Part shown: positions 45,188 through 57,050 of the stretch, one piece after another | Layout: the number at the start of each line of letters is the position of its first letter | Numbering within the stretch: position 1 is the first letter of the stretch | Source of the DNA: Prosopocoilus inquinatus | Lineage: Eukaryota > Arthropoda > Insecta > Coleoptera > Lucanidae | Length of the DNA stretch: 64,000 bases | NCBI GenBank assembly: GCA_036172665.1 | Contig: CM069871.1 | Span: forward strand, 7,192,001-7,256,000 | Direction: 5' to 3' | Notes under the pieces: model-generated | Seen by the model: the letters and a program-made list of their open reading frames with translations, nothing else | What the model was told of the DNA's origin: nothing | Databases searched by the model: none | Program-made: the position numbers and the translations under genes

Positions 45188-46900
45188 CTTTCAGTACTTT
45201 GCATACTTTCCCCTGATATTCGGTTTCTTGTGTATCTTGTCTTCAGTCTCTTCCTTATGTTTTTAAATTCTTGGACAATTATAAATACCTCTAACATTCT
45301 ACATACCATTTTCTGATGTTTCATTTTCATCACTTTGCTCCATTGGATTGTATTAACTGAAAACGATTTGGAAATTGGGAGGCAAAATAAATTCAAGTAA
45401 GGGGACAGACAAACTCTTGAACTACTTGAAAAATCATGCAGTTCGTTATGAAAGGAAAACCATAGAGAACAAGAAAGATATGGCTCACAAAAACATTGGA
45501 TGGTGTGGATGAAGGACCAAGAAATAAGAAGGCTAAAGCCATTTAGATTAGAGCGCAAGCACATTGGCTCTAATTTTGCTTTAAGGAAGTAGAGAAGTAG
45601 AAAATTGGATATTTTTTTACGTAGAAGATGAAGTCAGTAGAGCTTATTCTTGAGTGAAAATCGAATGGCGTAACAATTTATTTTTTCATGCAAAGAAAGA
45701 AGGACTTCATCGCGGAAAAATGAAAGCCACGTCACGTAGAAGGGAAATCATTGCAAAAGTTGAAGAGAGAATCATGCGCAAAAGTCGAGGACTGTTCAAG
45801 TTAAACAGATTAAACCGACTTGCTTACTTAGATGGAACAAGCAAGTAAAGGAAGAGGCAAGGACAAGGTTAAACGGGGAAGAAAAAGAGGAAGATGGCCA
45901 TGTTGAAGGAGGAGTTGACAATCATGATAATTAAGGCAAGAAAAGAAAGAAAACACGTAGGTTGCCATTAAGCTTGCCAAGACTTCAAAAGGGTTGCAGT
46001 ATAAAGAGAAAAAGACAAAAAAAGTAAAAGGAGGAAGATGACTACGCTGAAGGAGGAGTTGGCAAACATGATTTTTAATTAGAAGAGAAAAACAACGGTT
46101 AGAGAGGAAGCTGATCATTAAGCTTATCAAAACATCACGAATGATGGCAGTATAATTAGAAGATGGAGGAAAAAAAAGAAAATACTCCCAACTATTATCA
46201 TAGAATGCATCAAATCCTAGAGTTGGGTAGTGGGAAATTTCTATACAGTGAGCAAGGAAAGATAAAGGCAGAGGGAAAGCAAACTGTAAGCTACAGAGGA
46301 AGATGAAGAGAGGACATGAGAAACGCGAAAATTAAATTAGGTTGGAGAAGAAAAGAAGCGTATCATAAGATGGTGCATCCCAAAATGTATTAAGCGGGCT
46401 GGATCAATGAGATTGAATGACTAAAGAGAAAAACAAAATCAAAGGATATGGAAGGCGCAGAGAAGAGTAAATAAGGAAATGGGAAAGTGAAGGAAAGCCT
46501 AGCAACTCTGAAAGTTAGAAGACGGGCAACTGTTCTTCTCTGTGCCTCATTTAACTTTTAGGGTTGTTGGGTCTTAAGGTCTTGTCATAAATCTGTTAAT
46601 CTACTTCTCTTTTAGTCTAATCTAATCTAATGGAGGCTAACTCAAGTAGTCTAATCAGAAGTGGGACGAGGAGAAAAAGGTATAACGAAGGAAGAGAGTA
46701 GACAAAGATGAAGGAAAATAGAAATCGAACAAGAGGATGAGATTTCTTGAGGAAACTCTGTTTTTCTCTTGTTTTGTTGTTGTTGAAACTACTCAGTGGA
46801 TTTACCGCAATGAATTATTGTTGCTATTACGCAACGCGTAACGTAAATGTTTTTTATGCAAATTCGTTTAATATCTGCGCGCAAATTTATTAATCTAAAA
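45188..46900. other. Purine-rich DNA without genes
   Basis: Strong strand asymmetry: G and A dominate the plus strand over about 1.5 kb. The GGAAGATGGCCATGTTGAAG-type block at about 45890 recurs diverged at about 46035 (GGAGGAGTTG in both). Open frames on both strands are low-complexity. Confidence 0.5.
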
Positions 46901-47220
46901 CGTTTATAATCTTTTAATGTAAATTTAGGGTTATAAAATCGACAATACAAGTGCAAATCATCTCCTCGGAAGCAAATGAAATCATAGTCACTTCTGGAAA
47001 ACGAATTTCCCTTGGAATTTCCCGCACGCCGACTCGTTCGGATGGAAGTTCGCCGTGAGGCAGATAGGAGAGGCGATTTTCCACGTGCGGGAAAATAAGG
47101 GCGCGACGGAGAGTTAACATGCTGATAAGTGCGGATATCCCCGTTTGCGGGGTGTAGTGCAAATGCAAGGGTACAGAGAATGGAGCTGTTCTAGAACGGA
47201 GGAGGGTAAGCACCCTAAAT
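46901..47220. other. Locally GC-rich block, possible exon or promoter
   Basis: The stretch 46970-47260 is GC-richer than its flanks and ends in a GAGG-GTAAGC donor-like word at 47206. A 99-codon minus-strand frame spans it without a domain. A first exon of an unknown transcript is possible but unproven. Confidence 0.25.
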
Positions 47221-48159
47221 CATCTGCTCGTCACCCGCCAGGCAGCTGGCGACATCGGTGACGCATACTACGCCAAATATACTCGAACGTACTCTTTTTT
47301 TTTTTTGAAGTTCAATCACAAAGAATTATTGTATGTGTTTTGTGTAGTATACACATGTAATGAATTGTACTACGCAGCAAAGTCTCTCTCCAGATTAAAA
47401 AAAATAAATAAATTGTTTAATTAAAATCATTATACTGGGTATGACTGTGATAAGGAAAGACCTGAGGGGTCAAAAGTGGTGGCGTTTTTGACCAACACGG
47501 AATGTATTAAATCAAATTGGTGCATACAGAACAACGAAATAATCAGATCAAACGACTAGTGTAAGAAATTAAATCTTACATTAAGATGTCAGCTACTGGC
47601 TATTATTTTCGTGACGTTATTAGATGCGATAAAGTGTGACCTGCAGGTCGATTATATTCAGTTTAGAATAAACTAATACGGAAAAATAATTAACGTCGCT
47701 TTGTCGTTAGTAATATTTATATTTTTGTTTTTCTTTAATATTATGCGATTACATAATGGACGTAATATTTATTATTATTGTTATTATTATTAGTTTTCAA
47801 CAGCCATGTCATAGACAGAGAAAGAGGAAATATACAATACGCGCATTTATTTATAAATATATCAATTACGTCGACCGCTAATAACCACTATATTTATTAC
47901 CCAGTCGTATAATTTATTTGTATTAATGTTATTAAACATATTAAAAATTGATTTGAAACTGAACTTACTCTGAAATTGAATATTATTTGTTTATTCTATC
48001 TATGTATTCATTCATGGTATCTCCACCCCATATATCGCCGCTGTTTCCAAGTTTTATGGTTTTCCAGACCGCTCTATTCACTTGGTTGTTTAAAATACAA
48101 AACACCCTGTCTGTATATCTTTTTTTTTATTAATTGCAGCTTTGTATAAGCGTGTAGAT
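47221..48159. other. AT-rich DNA
   Basis: A short TTA/ATT microsatellite lies near 47770-47795, and a CACCCTGT word at 48103. No gene. Confidence 0.5.
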
Positions 48160-48420
48160 ATTTTCAAAGTAATTTTCATCACCCTGTATATAAGCATGTG
48201 CCTTCATTTTTTTTAATTTGGAGTTTTATAATACCAACCATACCAAATCTAAGTTTTGTTAATTTGTCTTTCTTTTCAAAGTAATTTTCATCACCCTGTA
48301 TATAAGCATGTGCCTTTCTCTTTTTTATATTGGAGTTTTATAATACCAACCATACCAAATCTAAGTTTTGTTAATTTGTCTGTCTTTTCAAATTAATTTT
48401 CCTCACCCTGTATACAAGCA
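48160..48420. repeat. 112-bp tandem repeat, about 2.3 copies
   Basis: TCACCCTGTATATAAGCATG occurs at 48179 and 48291, and a changed copy at 48403. The shared body is GGAGTTTTATAATACCAACC and TCTAAGTTTTGTTAATTTGTC. Each unit contains a CCCTG-TA word like the mariner-type ends elsewhere. Confidence 0.9.
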
Positions 48421-48527
48421 CACTTTGTTATTTGTGTTTGCAATAAATGATTCTCTGACGGTCGCGTTAACGAAAGTCGTTTAGGCGACGCAAATAATTG
48501 AATAAACTTTTCGCCATACATGATTTG

Positions 48528-48530
<3 letters not shown>

Positions 48531-48561
<31 letters not shown>
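48531..48561. repeat. TG microsatellite
   Basis: About 15 uninterrupted TG units. Confidence 0.95.
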
Positions 48562-48675
48562 TAAGAAGCTGCTGTGGAAGGCACGGGCGCAGTGCAGCGT
48601 CGCGACGGCAGAGCTGGCGCCACCTAGCGCCACCACCCACTCGGTCACACTTCCGGCACCTTTTCTATCGTGATT
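48562..48675. other. GC-rich block with CTCF-like core
   Basis: GC-rich for about 95 bp. It contains GGCGCCACCTAGCGCCA at 48616-48632, sharing a 16-base core with 10569-10584. Its complement contains AGGTGGCGC, the insect CTCF-type word. Minus-strand open frames reading through the TG repeat are not credible. Confidence 0.4.
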
Positions 48676-50472
48676 AAGCATTGATTGCGTTATAAAATTT
48701 GCCCGTATTGTTTGTTTAATGCATTTGAAGGCATTAGTTTTATACAATCATTAGAACATTGCATACGTAATAACAAATTATTAATTAATAATGTTCTTTT
48801 TTTTCATTAATATGCAAAAGAGGACGGTTCCTACTGCCAAAATGTAGAATTTAGAAAATAAAATTCTTAAATAAATAAACGAAGGAGAGAAACTTAACGT
48901 AATTTTGAAAAGAGGAGTCGTGAAATATCGATTGAAGAAAATGAGACGTTGACTTCGAAAGATGTGGAAAATTAGAAGAGAAGAAAAAAATATTAAAATG
49001 AAAAAAAAATTATAGTGCATCCTATTTATGTAATTCATATTATCGATTTATTATCAAAGACTCACAAAAAAAAAATACTAGCGACACCTTGTCCACCTCG
49101 AAAGAAACTTCTCGAAGAGGGGAACTTATCCTAGACTGGGACAACGAGGTCTTCTTGGAATTCAATCTTTACTACCAAAAAAAAAACGTCAAATGTTATC
49201 ACTGCCCAATTAAGTGATTTTGTCACCAGATCTGATGATTTTCTGTTGAATTTTCAAACAAATTTTAGTAGACTGCTTAAATTGTACCTCAAAACATTTA
49301 AGCCAGGATTAAATTTAAGCCTACCTTATAATGTGACATACATAATGTGGTATATCATCATCAGTGAGCGGCGGAATTGAGGTTTTTGATGACGAATGCA
49401 GGCGATTTGCATGGCACGAGACCTTATAAGTCGTTGAATGAATGTACATATAATATACAATAAATTTACTTACAAGATTCCATAAAAATAATTTTAATAT
49501 AATGATTGCGGTTTGAATAACCTTAAGTAAAACCTCAGGTCATCCGCTCCTAGATCATCATGTCTGTCACATGCTAACTTAGGATAAAATTTAATACTAT
49601 GTTAAATTTTTTATGCAGCCCTGCCTAAGTCTGATATTTAGTTATTTTTTTATTTGGTTTAGTAATGTTCTTCGTTCTGTAATAACTCTTGTCAAATTAG
49701 CAATGTCCGTCAAGACCAAAAATCATCGCGTTCTTCTTTATCAAACAATAAGTGCAACGAATTTTTAAATTTTTTTTAAAACGCTGTTTTTGAAAAAAAA
49801 AACAAAATTAATAACGATCTAGTCCTGCCTTTCTTTTTTGAACAAAAAAAAAACTAATCAAAAACGTTTACTTTTCTACCATCGATTGTATTTTCATATT
49901 TTTGTTTTACTCTACTGTTTTTCCTCAAGAAGAAAGTCGTAATTCGATTGGATTTCGAATGTATTTTGTTCTTGCCTTTAATTTATTTTTAACGTCAAAG
50001 TAAAGTAAGTTGAAATGTTTTCGTATATTCAAATAGTTTTTTATTGTTTCCTGCATTTGTTAAAAAGTCCATCATTTTTTCTTTAATCAAAATAAATAAT
50101 ACTCTCAAAAAAAGAAAATTGAAGAATCTTGAATTTCAAAATTAAAAAAAAAAATACTCGGTTGCGAGTAATTAAGTCCGACCTAAATCGATTCTATTCA
50201 TACGAAGAAAATACATATTAAAATTCAAAAGAAAACTAAAAGATTGAATTTCAAAACCTTAAATCAATTAATTAATATATAATTTATTAATTAATTAATT
50301 TTGATTGAATTAACTCTGTTAGAATTAAGTCTGACCCAATCCGACTCAACGCAAGAGAATTTAAACTCAAAAAGTTTAAACCACGGTAAAACAAACATAA
50401 AAAAAGATTCTCAATTCTAATAAATTAAACCCAACTTAAACAAAGCAATCCCAAGTCAATCAGACCCTACCC
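48676..50472. repeat. 1.8-kb tandem duplication, copy 1
   Basis: AAGCATTGATTGCGTTATAA at 48676 recurs at 50473 and the sequence runs in parallel to CAGACCCTACCCAA (50461-50474 and about 52131-52144). The last 700 bp are almost identical between copies. Copy 1 carries a 192-bp MITE that copy 2 lacks. Its 3' half is A-rich with repeated AATTAAGTC(T/C)GACC words. Confidence 0.95.
49362..49553. mobile_element. 192-bp hAT-like MITE, present only in copy 1
   Basis: ATCATCAT occurs at 49354-49361 and 49554-49561. The ends CAGTGAGCGGCGGAATTGAG and CTAGGAGCGGATGACCTGAG (minus strand) are imperfect inverted repeats that both continue into GTTTT. Copy 2 has a single ATCATCAT at the equivalent point (about 51163-51170) with no insert, a clean empty site. 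An 8-bp duplication and CAGTG-GCGG-like ends suggest hAT. Confidence 0.8.
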
Positions 50473-52144
50473 AAGCATTGATTGCGTTATAAAATTTGCC
50501 CGTATCGTTTGTTTAATGCATTGGAAGGCATTAGTTTTATACAATCATTAGAACATTGCGTACGTAATAACAAATTATTAATTAATAATGTTCTTTTTTT
50601 TTCATTAATATGCAAAAAAGGACGGTTCCTACTGCCGAAACGTAGAATTTAGAAAATAGAATTCTTAAATAAATAAACGGATGAGAGAAACTTAACGTAA
50701 TTTTCAAAAGAGGAGTCGTGAAATATCGATTGAAGAAAATGAGACGTTGACTTCGAAAGATGTGGAAAATTAGAAGAGAAGAAAAAAATATTAAAATGAA
50801 AAAAAAAATTATAGTGCATCCTATTTATGTAATTCATATTATCGATTTATTATCAAAGGCTCACAAAAAAAAAATACTAGCGACACCTTGGCCACCTCGA
50901 AAGAAACTTCTCGAAGAGGAGAACTCATCCTAGACTGGGACGACGAGGTCTTCTTGGAATTCAATCTTTACTACCAAAAAAAAAAAAAAACGTCAAATGT
51001 TATCACTGCCCAATTAAGTGATTTTGTCACCAGATCTGATGATTTTCTGTTGATTTTCAAACAAATTTTAGCAGACTGCTTAAATTGCAGCTCAAAACAT
51101 TTAAGCCAGGATTAAATTTAAGCTTAACTTATAATGTGACATTCATAATGCGGTATATCATCATGTCTGTCACATGCTAACTTAGGGTGAACTTTAATAA
51201 GAATGTGACATACATAATACCGTATATCATCATGTCTGTCACATGCAAACTTAAGGTAAAATTTAATCCTGAGTTAAAAGTTTTATGCAGCCCGGCCTAA
51301 GTCTGATATTTAGTTATTTTTTTATTTGGTTTAGTGATGTCCTTCTTCTGTAATAACTCTCGTCAAATTAGCAATGTCCATCAAGACCAAAAGTCATCGC
51401 GTTCTTCTTTATCAAACAATAAGTGCAAAGGAATTTTTTTAATTTTTTTAAAACGCTGTTTTTGAAAAAAAAAAACAAAATTCATAACGATCCAGTCCTG
51501 CCTTTTTTTTGAACAAAAAAAAAACTAATCAAAACGTTTACTTTTCTACCATCGATTGTATTTTCATATTTTTGTTTTACTCTACTGTTTTTCCTCAAGA
51601 AGAAAGTCGTAATTCGATTGGATTTCGAATGTATTTTGTTCTTGCCTTTAATTTATTTTTAACGTCAAAGTAAAGTAAGTTGAAATGTTTTCGTATATTC
51701 AAATAGTTTTTTATTGTTTCCTGCATTTGTTAAAAAGTCCATCATTTTTTCTTTAATCAAAATAAATAATACTCTCAAAAAAAGAAAATTGAAGAATCTT
51801 GAATTTCAAAATTAAAAAAAAAAATACTCGGTTGCGAGTAATTAAGTCCGACCTAAATCGATTCTATTCACACGAAGAAAATACATATTAAAATTCAAAA
51901 GAAAACTAAAAGATTGAATTTCAAAACCTTAAATCAATTAATTAATATATAATTTATTAATTAATTAATTTTGATTGAATTAACTCTGTTAGAATTAAGT
52001 CTGACCCAATCCGACTCAACGCAAGAGAATTTAAACTCAAAAAGTTTAAACCACGGTAAAACAAACATAAAAAAAGATACTCAATTCTAATAAATTAAGC
52101 CCAACTTAAACAAAGCAATCCCAAGTCAATCAGACCCTACCCAA
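50473..52144. repeat. 1.8-kb tandem duplication, copy 2
   Basis: It lacks the MITE of copy 1 but has gained a 69-bp tandem duplication (about 51136-51273: GTGACAT-CATAAT, TATATCATCATGTCTGTCAC twice). With those two changes the copy lengths agree to within a few bases. The small frame at 50888-51115 is not preserved in copy 1. Confidence 0.95.
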
Positions 52145-53140
52145 ACGAAGCAAAGAAATTAAAAGAGACTTTTTTAACTAATTTAAACAAAATTCATTAA
52201 AAATTAAGAAAATTAAGTCAGATTAACAGATTTCAAGGCCAAACAACTCCACTGAGAAAACTGAAACAGAAAAAAAATTAAAATTGAATGTCATTTAAAC
52301 CCGACCCTGCTCAAACAAGGCACTTAACTTAGTTTTTTCAATTGAAAGAAAGTAAAAGAAAGAAATTATAAATTAAAAAAAAAAAATCATAACTAAGGAA
52401 ATTAACAATTAATGAAAATTAGGTCCAAACACATTTCAAGTTCGACCAACAACTCAACTCAAAAAAACTTAAATAAAAGAATGAAATTGAAAACTTAAAA
52501 TATTTAAAAAACGAAACCTAAAAAATAACTCTCTTGGAATTAGGTCTAACTCAACTTAACGCAAAAGAAATTAAAACCAAAATTCTAAAACAAAAAATTT
52601 AAAAATCGAAAAACACTCGACTGTTGTAATAAGTATAACTCAAGCGATGCAATCCTAAATCAACTCAAATTGGCTCTGCCCTATCAAGCAAAGAAGCTAA
52701 AAGAAAGTTACAAGAAGAAAATTATTGCAACATGTAAACTTAATAAATAATTAAGTCTGACCTATTTGAAGAACGACCTAACGTAACTCAACACACCGGG
52801 AAAAATTAAAAACAAAATGAAATCGTGAAAACAACTCAAAAAATTGAACTTCAGAACTTAAAATTTAAAACTCAAAAACTTTATGAAATAAATTGTAATT
52901 AAGTCCCAACCACTCAACTCAAACCAAGTGAACTTAAAAAAAAAGGAAACTGTAAAGCTATATCATTTGAAAATGTACTCAATGTGACTTAATTATTCTT
53001 TCCTCTTCCTTTCTTTTATGGTTATTCATGACTCTCCTCAGGAGTATTTTCAGATATTCGGTTAAATTAAATTAAATTCTTTATTAGTACATCGGCGGTC
53101 AGTGTGAACAGCATTATGACCATTCGGTGCTTTCATTCAA
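52145..53140. other. A-rich degenerate repeat tract
   Basis: The tract continues the AATTAGGTC(T/C)-AC-CAACTCAA words of the duplication above, in increasingly diverged form, with T scarce on the plus strand. The last 170 bases are ordinary. No gene. Confidence 0.5.
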
Positions 53141-53224
53141 GGTCATAAAAAATATGAGCCAACTGTGATATTTGATGGTTGCCATGGCAACAGATGCCCA
53201 AAAATCGTTCATATTTTTTGTGAC
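53141..53224. promoter_or_regulatory. Foldback centred on a perfect RFX X-box
   Basis: GTTGCCATGGCAAC at 53178-53191 is a perfect 14-bp palindrome matching the canonical binding site of RFX factors, which regulate ciliary genes in animals. It sits inside a larger imperfect inverted repeat (GGTCATAAAAAATATGAGCC at 53141, complement ending at 53224). A regulatory role is inferred; a small MITE that happens to carry the site is the alternative. Confidence 0.5.
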
Positions 53225-55090
53225 TGTTGCAAAAAAAGTTTTTCCTAAAATGAAAATCAGATTTACATGAAAGTTATGACACCCAGTATGCAGGGTATGT
53301 GTATTTTTTTTTACTGTAACCTGTAGTTGGACAAAAAAAAAACTTTATTAAGCAACTGGTTTAGAAATAATAGCGATGAAATAGTAAATTTATATTTAAT
53401 ATTTAATTTGCAGCAGTAAAACAGAAACTTCTTCTCTGAACTCTTGAAACTATCGCGTTTGTGCTTAAGTTTCAGGTCTCAGCGCTGCTTTATCCCGTAA
53501 AATATTTTGTCGCACTTCTTTGCTTCCTGCTTTTAAACTTGCTAAACGTTAAGTACGCTAAGAAGAGAAAATTAATTCAATTTAGCCACGGTAATGAATT
53601 TTGATTAGAAAAAAGTCCCGCAGTAGAAAGTTGATCTGCGCGACCTTCGCCGGAGCTTTCTTCATTTGGAAACAATTTCACCGCCAAAAAAAAAAAACAA
53701 GAACTGGACTGATTCGAAACTAATCGCGTCAGTATTTCAATAAAATCAATCCCGACCCCGACGGTATTACGTAACTTCTTCCAATTTTACACACTCCTAA
53801 TCCTAGTAGTTGCCAGTATCGGTATCTTGATAACCAAGTGTGGAATACGGCGCTAGTATCGATCACGAAACTCCACGCGGGGGATGTCCCGGAGGGCTGG
53901 CGTGACCTGCAACCCCGAGCCCGCCCTTGTGCTCTTGCTCACCGGCTAATTAAAGGTCACGTGACGCTATCACCGCGTAAACTGCTCTTATATTAGAAGC
54001 AGCCTTCATGAACAAGTTTATTTGAAAGTGGTAAGGCATTAGTTTGTTTTATTTTTATGTCGGGACTTGATGTTATTTGATACTGATCACATGAAAAATC
54101 ATATTAGGTATTAGATATTTAATCTTATTACTTAAATACAATTTTCTAAAATTATCGCTGCTTTCAGTTCTACCAATTTACATATTCTTTTTGTACATAG
54201 CAAACAAACTGTTCGTTTAGAGTTATTGAAAAGTTTACTATAATGAAGATACTATAAGAGATACTGGCATGTTTGTATATAGTTTCAAACAAAACAATAC
54301 CTACATACTTAAATGTTTTCTACTTTAGGTTATCCTGTGTATTTGGTACATGGTAAAAGTGTATGATTGCATGATATACATCCGTTGAGGATCAGTGGGT
54401 AGTATATACGTGTAAAAAAGTGATGATACTCTAAGTAAAAGAATGAAAGCCACATGAAAAATGACTTAAAACTCTACATCAATTAAAAATATTTGATTAA
54501 ATTAAACGTTGTTCAACAGTTTACTGATATACATATGATACTCGCTTGTACACATTTATAATGCACACAAATAAAGTTTACCATGTAATTAGAAGTTAAT
54601 ATGGCGTGCAAGGATACTACTTATGCATTAATAAATACCTAATGAATTGATGCATTGTCGTGTCACAACATTCGCACATGTTAGCAATCATTTTATTACA
54701 TAAGTTCATGTGATTACGTCGCGTCCTATAGCTGCCCTTGGAACACTTGATTTACTTGTGTGCGTATTCGGGTAATTCACTTGGCTGCATCACGTATGCA
54801 AGCGGCGTGTGTTAATGGTCCAATATGGGGAGCCTCATGCTCACTTTTTTCTTTAATTGAATTTCTTAATCCGCTCGCGGCAATAAACAACAACCAAAAC
54901 TCGTGACCTCGACGAGTATACGTTTGTATATTGTCAAACAATTGTTAGAAATGAATGCCATGTATGAAATAATTTAATATACTATTTAATGCACTATATA
55001 CATAGATTTAGCTCGATTAGGCGTTTTATTCTTGTCTATTAACTTTATCTTATAATTTAAATTTGATTCGAATACTAAAGTAAATTAAGG
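53225..55090. other. Non-genic DNA with a GC-rich patch and a GTCACGTGAC site
   Basis: At 53850-53970 the base composition turns GC-rich and ends in GTCACGTGAC (53956-53965), a palindromic E-box of the TFE/MITF-USF type. A TATATTA word (about 53990) and a GTG-GTAAGG donor-like word (about 54030) follow, so a promoter plus untranslated first exon is possible. The rest is AT-rich and featureless. Confidence 0.35.
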
Positions 55091-55422
55091 AAAGTAAAGC
55101 GTGTGTTATACCGCCTGTAATTTTCCATCTTTTGTTCCAGAAGTTGATTGTTTGACTTCGGTGACTGTATCTCGCATGTATTTTATTTTTTGAGAAAGTA
55201 CTTCTTCGTACTATTTGAATTTTTCATTTGTATATACCTACTGTAGTAAATGCAATGAAGTAAAGCATGTGTTATACTCTCAGTAGCTTTCCATCTTTCA
55301 TTCCAGAAGTTGATTGTTTGACATCAGTTCCAGCACTTGGCTTGTAGTTTATTTTTTGTTGAGGAAGTACTTCTTCATACTGTTTGAATTGTACTATTGA
55401 TGATCAGTACTTTGTACATCCC
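55091..55422. repeat. 166-bp tandem duplication, diverged
   Basis: TAAAGC-TGTGTTATAC at 55095 recurs at 55261, with shared CCAGAAGTTGATTGTTTGAC and AAGTACTTCTTC. About 80 percent alike. Confidence 0.8.
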
Positions 55423-55627
55423 GTTTCTGATCACGGCCTGTGTTATTTGAGTCTGAGGACTTTATTACCTTGTCTCATTTACCAAATTTTGTTTGTGGGT
55501 ATCATGATTTAGGTAGATGATTATTCGACATTTGAAGCTATTTAAAGTATCGCTACTATAACTCTTAATAGTACCTCCTAATTAATTGATAGTATTACAA
55601 AATATTTGTTACTGTATAGCTGTATAG

Positions 55628-57050
55628 CTGTTTCGTGAACGACGATCACAAACACCGAAGTTATAAACACAAAAAAGAAAGGATTTGACTGTCCTTTTTG
55701 CCTTCTTTCAAGGCCATACATTGCTGGGTTTTCTTGTCAACAGCTCCACAGTGGGCGCCAAAAGTTAGTGTGTAGAACGAGGAGATAGAAATCATGATAA
55801 AAATCTGTTTTCGTGAACGACGATCACAAACACCGAAGTTACAAACACAAAGGAAAGGATGTGACTGTCCTTTTTGCCTTCTTTCAAGGCCATATATTAC
55901 TGGCTTTTTTCGTTATTTGCTCCACAGTGGGCGCAAAAACTTGCTGTGTAGAACGAGGAGATAGAAATCATGATAAAAATTTGTTTTCGTGAACGACGAT
56001 CACAAACACCGAAGTTTCAAACACAAAGGAAAGGATGTGAACGTCCTTTTTGCCTTCTTTCAAGGCCATATATTGCTGGCTTTTTTTCGTCATTAGCTCC
56101 ACAGAGGGCGCCAAAAGTTGCTGTGTAGAACGAGGAGATAGAAATCCTGATAAAAATTAGTTTTCGTGAACGACGATCACAAACACCGAAGTTACAAACA
56201 CAAAGGAAAGAATATGACTGTTCTTTTTGCCTTCTTTCAAGGCCATGTATTGCTGGCTTTTTTCGTCATTAGCTCCACAGTGGGCGCCAAAAGTTGCTGT
56301 GTAGAACGAGGAGATAGAAATCCTGATAAAAATTAGTTTTCGTGAACGACGATCACAAACACCGAAGTTATAAACACAAAAGAAAGGATGTGACTGTCCT
56401 TTTTGCCTTCTTTCAAGGCCATATATTGCTGGCTTTTTTCGTCATTAGCTCCACAGTGGGCGCCAAAAGTTGCTGTGTAGAACGAGGAGATAGAAATCCT
56501 GATAAAAATTAGTTTTCGTGAACGACGATCACAAACACCGAAGTTACAAACACAAAAGAAAGGATGTGACTGTCCTTTTTGCCTTCTTTCAAGGCCATAT
56601 ATTGCTGGCTTTTTTCGTCATTAGCTCCACAGTGGGCGCCAAAAGTTGCTGTGTAGAACGAGGAGATAGAAATCCTGACAAAAATTAGTTTTCGTGAACG
56701 ACGATCACAAACACCGAAGTTACAAACACAAAGGAAAGAATATGACTGTTCTTTTTGCCTTCTTTCAAGGCCATACATTGCTGGGTATTTTTGTCAATAG
56801 CTCCACAGAGGGCGCCAAAAAAGTTGCTGTGTAGAACGAGGAGATAGAAATCCTGATAAAAATTTGTTTTCGTGAACGACGATCACAAATGTCGTTATAA
56901 ACACAAACGAAAGATGTCACTGTTGTTTTCATCTTCTTTCAAGGCCATATTTTGCTATTTTTTTTGTAAATAGCATATGTTACTAGAATGAGGAGATAAA
57001 GACAATTACAAACACCGAAATTATAAACACAAAGGAAAAAAGTTATCGCA
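55628..57050. repeat. 177-bp satellite array, about 8 copies
   Basis: CGTGAACGACGATCACAAAC recurs at 55634, 55812, 55988, 56165, 56341, 56518, 56693 and 56871, a period of 175-178 bp, and then decays by 57050. On the minus strand each unit reads CTCCTCGTTCTACACAGCAA, then TGGCGCCCACTGTGGAGC. The latter is close to a lysine-tRNA primer binding site of LTR retroelements (15 of 18 positions as I count), placed just after a CA-ending stretch as after an LTR. The array may thus derive from an LTR/leader junction. The 89-codon minus-strand frame crossing two units is an artefact. Confidence 0.9.

Noticed and set aside
56509..56778. 89-codon minus-strand frame in the 177-bp array
   Set aside because: It crosses two satellite units and repeats itself; no independent gene evidence.
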